A stretch of 64,000 bases of DNA from positions 28,043-92,042 of the forward strand of contig JABDLC010000001.1 of the NCBI GenBank assembly GCA_013001905.1, read 5' to 3'. Shown here one piece after another: positions 57,753 to 64,000 of this stretch; the stretch's first letter is position 1; each line of letters starts with the position of its first letter. The position numbers and the translations under genes are program-made. The notes below the pieces were generated by a model that was not told the DNA's origin, searched no databases, and saw only the letters and a list, made by a program, of their open reading frames with translations. This stretch comes from Gammaproteobacteria bacterium (lineage in GTDB: Bacteria > Pseudomonadota > Gammaproteobacteria > Steroidobacterales > GCA-2729495).

Positions 57753-58343
57753 ATGACCCTGATGATGAAAAACAGAGCGCCCGTGCTGTCGCTGACCCTG
57801 ATGCTGCTGCTCGCAGCAGGAGGCTGTGCGGACAGCCCGGATAACGAGGCAATCCCCACGGTGACGCCTGCCCCTGTTGTCGATTCTTCGCGGGACTCGC
57901 TATTGCAGACGGATCGCGATTTCGCCGCGTCAGCGCTCACCGAGGGTGTGGTGGCGGCCTACGATAAGTATCTCGCGGCCGATGCGGTGCAGCTGCCGGA
58001 CGGCGCTCTGCCGCTCGACGGTAAAGAGGCGATCATGGCCAACGTACTGGGAGCAGTTGCGGACAGTGAGTTCAGTCTGAGCTGGGAACCAGTGGATGCA
58101 GAGGTTGCCGCCTCCGGCGACCTCGGTTACACATGGGGTAATTATTTTCTCGAAGGCATCGATATTGATGGTGCTTCGTTTGAGGCCGAGGGCAAATACG
58201 CCAGTGTGTGGCGTTACTCCTCAGATTCCGGCTGGCAGGTTGTGCTCGATATCAGCAACGACAACGAGATGCTGTTTCCGGAAGAACTCGATTTCGGTTT
58301 GCTGACCGAGGATTTCGGCGCTGATTCAGCCGCGACAGATTAA
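57753..58343 (+). CDS. Lipoprotein with SnoaL-like/DUF4440-type domain
   Basis: MTLMMKNRAPVLSLTLMLLLAAGGCADS lipobox; YLAADAVQLPDGALPLDGKEAIMAN; likely ATG at 57753. Confidence 0.75.
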   Translation: MTLMMKNRAPVLSLTLMLLLAAGGCADSPDNEAIPTVTPAPVVDSSRDSLLQTDRDFAASALTEGVVAAYDKYLAADAVQLPDGALPLDGKEAIMANVLGAVADSEFSLSWEPVDAEVAASGDLGYTWGNYFLEGIDIDGASFEAEGKYASVWRYSSDSGWQVVLDISNDNEMLFPEELDFGLLTEDFGADSAATD

Positions 58344-58367
58344 CTCCGGTCACAACGGCTGCCCATA

Positions 58368-59237
58368 TTACTCAGGGCGGGCAAATTCCAGATAGTGCTG
58401 CTGTGGCAGAACGTCGAGGCTTTTCACGAAGCTGAAGCCGGCGGCAGCCATTTCGCGCTTCACCTGCTCGGCTGACATTTTGTGCACCGGGATGATCGGC
58501 ACCGAGAGATCTTCCGCGCGGTATTCGATCAATACAACACGGCCGCCCGGCCGCATGGCCGAATAGAGTGATTGCATGACTTCACGGGGCCACTCGAACT
58601 CATGGTATGCATCGACCATAAACGCTACGTCGACGGATTGCGGCGCCAGCCCCGGCGAGCGCTCTTCAGCCAGCACCAGATCAATGTTATCAATGCCCGA
58701 TTCCTCCGCGCGTTCTTCGATGATCGCCAGCATCTCCGGTTGTATGTCGACGGCCAGCACGGTGCCGCTATCGAGTCGCGGTGCGATGCGCAGCGAAAAA
58801 TAGCCCGATCCGGCTCCGATGTCTGCAACGACACTGTCCGGCTCGAGGGGGAGGGCATCCAACAGCAGGTCCGTGCGTTCTTCGCGCTCGCGTTCCGGGC
58901 GGTCCAGCCAGCCTGCGCCGAGGTGACTCATGGTGTGCGCGATTTCGCGACCCATGTAATAGCGGCCGCGTCCGCCTCTGCTCGACGGGCCGGAGGTGTA
59001 GACAGGCTGGTCTGCGCCGGGGGCCGCCGAAGCGGGGGCGCGGGATTCAGCCGTGGTGTCGCTGCACGACGGCAATACCGCCAGCAGTACGCTGAGAATC
59101 GATACGGAAAAAAGGATCCGGCGACGCCATGGGGGGGATGACGCCGCCGGGGGGGATGGGGAACCGCTTAGGTTGTTCCCCTGGGGGACCTGGTTGTTAC
59201 AGCAAGTGTGTCTCAATGTATGGGTGTATACGTCCAC
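58368..59237 (-). CDS. Lipoprotein-like class I SAM-dependent methyltransferase
   Basis: VADIGAGSGYFSLRIAPRL SAM motif I, PGGRVVLIEYR; N-terminal hydrophobic segment ending LPSC. Confidence 0.82.
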   Translation of the reverse strand: MDVYTHTLRHTCCNNQVPQGNNLSGSPSPPAASSPPWRRRILFSVSILSVLLAVLPSCSDTTAESRAPASAAPGADQPVYTSGPSSRGGRGRYYMGREIAHTMSHLGAGWLDRPEREREERTDLLLDALPLEPDSVVADIGAGSGYFSLRIAPRLDSGTVLAVDIQPEMLAIIEERAEESGIDNIDLVLAEERSPGLAPQSVDVAFMVDAYHEFEWPREVMQSLYSAMRPGGRVVLIEYRAEDLSVPIIPVHKMSAEQVKREMAAAGFSFVKSLDVLPQQHYLEFARPE

Positions 59238-59257
59238 GCGAGCTGTTCGGATTCATC

Positions 59258-59371
59258 TCAGCCGGCGTGCAGCATCGTGGCCAATGACACCATGGGGACA
59301 AACAGCGCATAGATGCCCAGTACGATTTCGTCGCGGCGATCCATCAGTGTTTTCGGTGTGATTGTTTGCAT
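59258..59371 (-). CDS. Putative 37-aa small membrane protein (not in ORF track)
   Basis: MQTITPKTLMDRRDEIVLGIYALFVPMVSLATMLHAG with aaggtg Shine-Dalgarno-like sequence about 7 nt upstream of ATG. Confidence 0.45.
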   Translation of the reverse strand: MQTITPKTLMDRRDEIVLGIYALFVPMVSLATMLHAG

Positions 59372-59516
59372 GTCTTTCACCTTGAGGGGGTTGGAATTCG
59401 ATGGTGAAAGAGTAGGGGTTGGAACGACTACGTTCTTGTCGCCTTGGTAACGGAATGTAGCGATTTGTAACAGCTGTAACTAGCTGTTTTTAATCGGTTA
59501 AAGACCGCTCTGGTCG

Positions 59517-61337
59517 TCAGCCGTTCGCCACTGCGTCGCTGACAGCCCGGGCGTCTGCTTCCGCGGCGCGGAATTGCAGCTCGGCGAGCCTGCTGTACAG
59601 TGGGTCGCGTGCCACCAGCTCGGCATGACTGCCCACCGCACGAATCTGCCCGTCCTCGAGCACGACGATGCGCTTGGCTTTCAGGACGGTCGCGAGTCGG
59701 TGCGCAATGATAATCGTGGTGCGGTCTTCCATCAGGCGCTCGAGTGCATCCTGCACCAGACGCTCGCTCTCGGCGTCGAGAGAGCTGGTGGCTTCGTCCA
59801 GCAGCAGTACCGGCGGGTTTTTCAGAATTGCCCTGGCAATAGCAATGCGCTGTCGTTGCCCGCCGGAGAGGCGCGTACCTTTCTCGCCCAGAAAGGTGTC
59901 GTAACCCTCGGGCAGTTTGGTGATGAATTCATCGGCGGCGGCGGCCTGTGCCGCGGCATGTACATCCGCATCACTGGCATCCGGCCGGCCGTAGCGAATG
60001 TTCTCCAGCGCGCTGGTGCCGAAGATCATGGTCTCCTGAGGCACCACGCCGATCATGCTGCGCACGGCAGCCGGGTCAGCCTGAGCGATATCGACGCCGT
60101 CAATGCGGATACACCCGGACTGCGGGTCATAAAAGCGCAGCAGCAACTGGAAGGTCGTGCTCTTGCCGGCCCCGGAGGGCCCGACGAACGCAACCGTTTC
60201 ACCCGGCTCAATCGTCAGCGTGAAGTCATTGATGGCCAGTGTGTCGGGCCGCGAGGGATAGCTGAAATTGACGTGCTCAAACGCGATCCTGCCGTCGCCG
60301 TGCTCTGGCAGCGCGACCGGGTTCTCGGGTGCTTTGATCTCCGGCTCCGCCTCCAGCAACTCAATCAGCCGCTCCATCGCACCGGCCGCACGCTGCACCT
60401 CGCCCCACATCTCACTGAGCATCGCGCCTGAGCTACCCAGCAGCACCGTGAAAATCACGAACTGGGTGAGATCACCCGCCGTCATGCCACCTTCAAGCAC
60501 TTCACGCGTGCCCAGCCACAGTACAGCGGTAATTGCGCCGAACAGCAGAAACATACTGCCGAAGGACATAACAAAGCGCACACGTATGCGACTGAGCGCT
60601 GCGCTGAACGCGCCTTCCACAGCTTCACCAAAGCGCGAGCCCTGCAGTGGTTCCAGCGTAAACGCCTGCACAGTTTCAATCGCATTCAGCGTTTCGTTCG
60701 CCATGCCGCTGGAGTCCGCAACCTTGTCCTGCGCGGTGCGTGACAGTTTGCGGACTTTGCGTGCTATCCAGATAATCGGAATGATCACCGCGGGCACCAG
60801 CAGGAGGATGATCATCGTCAGCTTCGGGCTGGTGTAGAGCACACCGGCGATGGAGATGATAAGCATGATGCTCGAGCGCAGGGCGATGGAAATGCCGACG
60901 CCGGAGATCGACTGCACCAGTGTGGTGTCAGTGGTGAGCCGTGACAGCACCTCACCCGTCTTGGTGACCTCGAAAAAAGTCGGATCCTGACGAATGACGT
61001 GTTCGTAAACCCGCTTGCGCAGATCCGCAACGACGCGCTCTCCCAGCCAGGTGATCAGGTAGAGACGGGCTGCTGACAGCAGGCTGATGCCGACAATCAC
61101 GCCCATGACGAGCTTGAAGTAGTAGTCGATCTTGTCCGATTCGCCTGTCGAGATGCCATTGTCGATCAGAAAGCGGGCGGCTATCGGCAGGCTGCCGGTC
61201 ACTGCTGAGGCAGCTACCAGCACGATGAGGGCAAGCGCCAGCGTCCCTTTGTAGGGCGCAATAAACGGCACGACCGCACGGAGCGGTCGCAGGTTCTTGC
61301 CCAGCGGTCGGGCTTCTAGCTGATCATTGGGTGGCAT
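59517..61337 (-). CDS. ABC exporter (fused TMD-NBD, MsbA/BmrA-like)
   Basis: GPSGAGKSTTFQLLLRFYDP Walker A, LSGGQRQRIAIARAI signature, LLLDEATSSLDAESE Walker B; likely ATG at 61337. Confidence 0.93.
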   Translation of the reverse strand: MPPNDQLEARPLGKNLRPLRAVVPFIAPYKGTLALALIVLVAASAVTGSLPIAARFLIDNGISTGESDKIDYYFKLVMGVIVGISLLSAARLYLITWLGERVVADLRKRVYEHVIRQDPTFFEVTKTGEVLSRLTTDTTLVQSISGVGISIALRSSIMLIISIAGVLYTSPKLTMIILLLVPAVIIPIIWIARKVRKLSRTAQDKVADSSGMANETLNAIETVQAFTLEPLQGSRFGEAVEGAFSAALSRIRVRFVMSFGSMFLLFGAITAVLWLGTREVLEGGMTAGDLTQFVIFTVLLGSSGAMLSEMWGEVQRAAGAMERLIELLEAEPEIKAPENPVALPEHGDGRIAFEHVNFSYPSRPDTLAINDFTLTIEPGETVAFVGPSGAGKSTTFQLLLRFYDPQSGCIRIDGVDIAQADPAAVRSMIGVVPQETMIFGTSALENIRYGRPDASDADVHAAAQAAAADEFITKLPEGYDTFLGEKGTRLSGGQRQRIAIARAILKNPPVLLLDEATSSLDAESERLVQDALERLMEDRTTIIIAHRLATVLKAKRIVVLEDGQIRAVGSHAELVARDPLYSRLAELQFRAAEADARAVSDAVANG

Positions 61338-61495
61338 AAGAGAAGTATAAGGGTTTTCGTCGGCTGACCCGCTGCGGATTCGCGAGGCTAGGCAGTTGTG
61401 ATGTACCTGCCAACCCTGTTTTTGCAATTCAATCCACGGTGCGGCGTCTGCTGCGGTGATCGTATGGCTTACACTGCGACCGACTGCGGAGGAAC

Positions 61496-62053
61496 ATGTG
61501 TATGGAAGGTTTATACGAAAGGGTTGCAGCGGAGCGTCGTCGTCTACGACAAGTGCGCATGGCGCTGACGGCGGCAACGGATCACGGTGCAGAGGGCGCC
61601 GCGGATTGGGTACCGTTTTATGTCGCAATCGGTGACTACTTTGAAGCAGCGATGGACCGTTTGCATGAGCAGGACATCCGCATGGGCGACATGCTGCGCG
61701 AAAAAGCTGACATGGATAAACCGGAGAATATCAAAGCGCTTGAGGAGCTTGACGAGCGCTTGTCCGGCAATCAGGAGCATCTGGGTCGCATGCTGGCCGC
61801 CCGCGACGCGCTGCGGGCCGACGGTGCCGCTGCGCTGGAGCAATTTGAAACCGCCGGAGGCGACTATGCGGCATTTATCGTGGCCAACATGGGGCATCAC
61901 CCGGGCACTGCCGATATGGCGGGCGAGCTGTTTTCGACAGCAGACTGGGAGCATATGACACTGGCCAGCGATTCTGCTCTGGAGCGAGAGGCACAGTTGC
62001 ATGCCGCGGTTTTTGCAGCCGCACCGGAGGCGCTGGACTTGTCGATGGATTGA
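61496..62053 (+). CDS. Uncharacterised protein
   Basis: 185-aa ORF, helical composition, MEGLYERVAAERRRLRQVRMALTAATDHGAEGAADWVPFYVAIGDYFEAAMDRLHEQDIRMGDMLREK; no family confidently recognised. Confidence 0.65.
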   Translation: MCMEGLYERVAAERRRLRQVRMALTAATDHGAEGAADWVPFYVAIGDYFEAAMDRLHEQDIRMGDMLREKADMDKPENIKALEELDERLSGNQEHLGRMLAARDALRADGAAALEQFETAGGDYAAFIVANMGHHPGTADMAGELFSTADWEHMTLASDSALEREAQLHAAVFAAAPEALDLSMD

Positions 62054-62062
62054 CCCTGGCTG

Positions 62063-63142
62063 CTAACCCTCGTGCTGGCGGATCAGCGCAGCCACCTGTG
62101 CGGCGATTTGTGTATTGATAATCTCGCGCGGATGGCAAAAGTCGACGAAGTAGTTTTGCTCATCTTCATCGCGCGGCACCGGGGTCTGTATGAGCGGCGT
62201 GCGGGTTGTCTGTGCGACCTGCTGCAGTTCATGCAGGTGGGCCCGTTTGATTCGCGGCACAATGAAATCGTGTTCAGCGGCCTTATACAGCGTGGCAATT
62301 TTCTCTGCTGAGTAGGGCGCGTCGATCACCGACTGCCAGAGTTCTCTCGCGATTGTCAGTTCATCGAGCGCTTCGCGGCCACCCGGCTGTTTGCGTAATT
62401 CGTCGAAGTCATAGTCGACGTATCGAGATCCGGGTTTCCAGTACAGCGGAATTTCAGGCTGCACGATAAAAGCCGGCACGTTCATTGACCGGGCGTGCTC
62501 TATCAGTTGCCGGTAGTAACGGCCGAAATCGTTTGCTGCCATGCGTATGTGCATACCGGTCTGTCTTATCGGGTAAATGCGGCGGCGCAGTCGTTCAAAC
62601 CAGTGCGGGCTCTTCGGGTGTACATGCAGGTGGTAGCGATCCTGCAGGTTGTTTTCCCACATGCAGTCGTTGTTGCCAAAATGAACAATCACGTACGCGA
62701 TGTGCAGGCCATCGTCCCGCAGTTGTCCGGCGAGGTGGCGAAAACGCCGCACGCCGGACAACACTGTGTGCCCCGGAATGCCCGCATTGAGCACTGCGAA
62801 CCGATCGCCGAGCAGGTCGCGAACTGAATCTGTGTAATTTTTGTAGCGGAAGAACGCGCTTATCGGCGCCAGACCTTGCGCCTTGCGGCGGCGGTTCTCC
62901 GGAGTCACGGTCGTGTCCCAGCCTGACGTGGAAGATTCGCCGATACTCAAAATGACGGGCTTGCCGCTGGCCCGCACGTTGGCCACAGTTTCCGCGTAGC
63001 TGCTGAACCCGTTCTCTTGCAGAAAATCCTGACCTTCCTGAAGCACACGGAACAGGTATCCGTGATACCGGAAAGACGAGCCTTCCGGCACCAGGTGGGC
63101 CAGTTCAGCGTCCTCATGCTCATTGTCTTGATCTGCGGGCAT
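62063..63142 (-). CDS. SGNH/GDSL-type hydrolase
   Basis: VILSIGESSTSGWDT (block I-like), IVHFGNNDCMWEN (block III-like), C-terminal FVDFCHPRE (DxxH-like). Confidence 0.78.
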   Translation of the reverse strand: MPADQDNEHEDAELAHLVPEGSSFRYHGYLFRVLQEGQDFLQENGFSSYAETVANVRASGKPVILSIGESSTSGWDTTVTPENRRRKAQGLAPISAFFRYKNYTDSVRDLLGDRFAVLNAGIPGHTVLSGVRRFRHLAGQLRDDGLHIAYVIVHFGNNDCMWENNLQDRYHLHVHPKSPHWFERLRRRIYPIRQTGMHIRMAANDFGRYYRQLIEHARSMNVPAFIVQPEIPLYWKPGSRYVDYDFDELRKQPGGREALDELTIARELWQSVIDAPYSAEKIATLYKAAEHDFIVPRIKRAHLHELQQVAQTTRTPLIQTPVPRDEDEQNYFVDFCHPREIINTQIAAQVAALIRQHEG

Positions 63143-63251
63143 CCGAACATCCTAAGCCATGCGAGGCGTCCGGCGTTGCCGGGCGTCTCAATTTGACAGC
63201 AGGACTCAGAGGGTCAGAATGAGAGAAGTCAATTTTCAGGGGGATAGATTG

Positions 63252-64000
63252 ATGCCAGTATCCAGACTCGCCACGGCTGCCGCCGTCGCTTCGGCCGCAG
63301 GATTATTTTCCGGCACGCTGCTCGCGCAAAACAATGCTCAGACAGTAGAAGAACTCGTCGTCTCGGTTCGCAAGACTGACGAGAACATTCAGGAAGTGCC
63401 GGTGCAGGTCACCAGCCTGTCTTCAGAAGTTGTGCGCTCCGAGGCCATCCGCGAAATCGGTGATGTGGCGCGGCTCACCCCCAGTTTGCAATTCGATCAG
63501 GGTTTCTGGGCGCAGGACACCCGCGTTTCGATCCGTGGCTTGTTCAATCGCGCCGGCCGCCCCAGCGCGGCTGTGTTGATTGACGGTATTGATGTCAGCA
63601 GTGAGGCCTTCGAGAGTTCGGGCGGCTCGGGCTTGCTGAATCAGCGCCTGCTGGATGTTGAACGTATCGAAGTCGCGCGCGGGCCGCAGAGCGCCCTGTA
63701 TGGTCGCGCGGCGTTTGCCGGTGGCCTTAACTACATCACGCGCCGGCCTGACGATGAATTGACGACGACCGCGGACATTCGGATCGCGGAGGAGGGTCGT
63801 CTTGATTTGCGCGGCACGGTCAGCGGCCCGCTGATCGATGATGTGCTCAGCGCCAAGATTATCGGCTCACACTATGAGCTGGACGGTGACTACACCAACC
63901 CGAACACCGGTGGTGATCTGGGTGGCGGAGAAAGTGACGGTATCGGCGTGTCTTTCGAGTGGACGCCGAGCGACAGCTTTTCGGCGTACTGGAATAATAC
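63252..64000 (+). CDS. TonB-dependent receptor, N-terminal part (runs off window end)
   Basis: Signal peptide, VEELVVSVRKTDENIQEVPVQVTSLSSE TonB-box/plug, VLIDGIDVSS, RIEVARGPQSALYGRAAFAGGLNYITRRP. Confidence 0.93.
   Translation, partial: MPVSRLATAAAVASAAGLFSGTLLAQNNAQTVEELVVSVRKTDENIQEVPVQVTSLSSEVVRSEAIREIGDVARLTPSLQFDQGFWAQDTRVSIRGLFNRAGRPSAAVLIDGIDVSSEAFESSGGSGLLNQRLLDVERIEVARGPQSALYGRAAFAGGLNYITRRPDDELTTTADIRIAEEGRLDLRGTVSGPLIDDVLSAKIIGSHYELDGDYTNPNTGGDLGGGESDGIGVSFEWTPSDSFSAYWNN

Overview
The window is a dense, housekeeping-rich stretch of a GC-rich gammaproteobacterial chromosome. The gene set and orders such as zapA-ssrS-ygfA, pepP-ubiH-ubiI and miaB-ybeZ-ybeY-ybeX-lnt support this; species is not assigned. 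I see no CRISPR array, prophage, transposon or rRNA. Recognisable loci in order: uvrA (partial, -), ssb, a fused ATP sulfurylase/APS kinase, miaB-ybeZ-ybeY-ybeX-lnt-leuS-lptE, hisI, cysS-sufE-yidD-Trm112-like-holA-nadD-rsfS-rlmH-maf-rng-yhdP-tldD-pmbA, YihY-like, purC, djlA-like, rpe, a Crp/Fnr regulator, coq7, DUF481, rplM-rpsI, tRNA-Gln(CTG), rpiA, a Lys/Arg-repeat histone-like protein, ygfA-6S RNA-zapA, UPF0149, pepP-ubiH-ubiI, a tandem glycine riboswitch with terminator plus gcvT-gcvH-gcvPA-gcvPB, a PfkB kinase, a double HtrA-like protease, DUF423, a Rieske protein, a GGDEF/EAL protein, an RND/MMPL exporter with an acidic repeat, several poorly characterised proteins, an ABC exporter, an SGNH hydrolase and a TonB-dependent receptor (partial). 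No clearly new multi-gene system is evident. The best candidates for a second look are a switch-like leader upstream of rplM, the acidic 'DEFT' repeat in the RND exporter, the low-complexity lysine protein, the Nma111-like double HtrA protein, a duplicated element between hisI and cysS, and an unlisted 37-aa membrane ORF.
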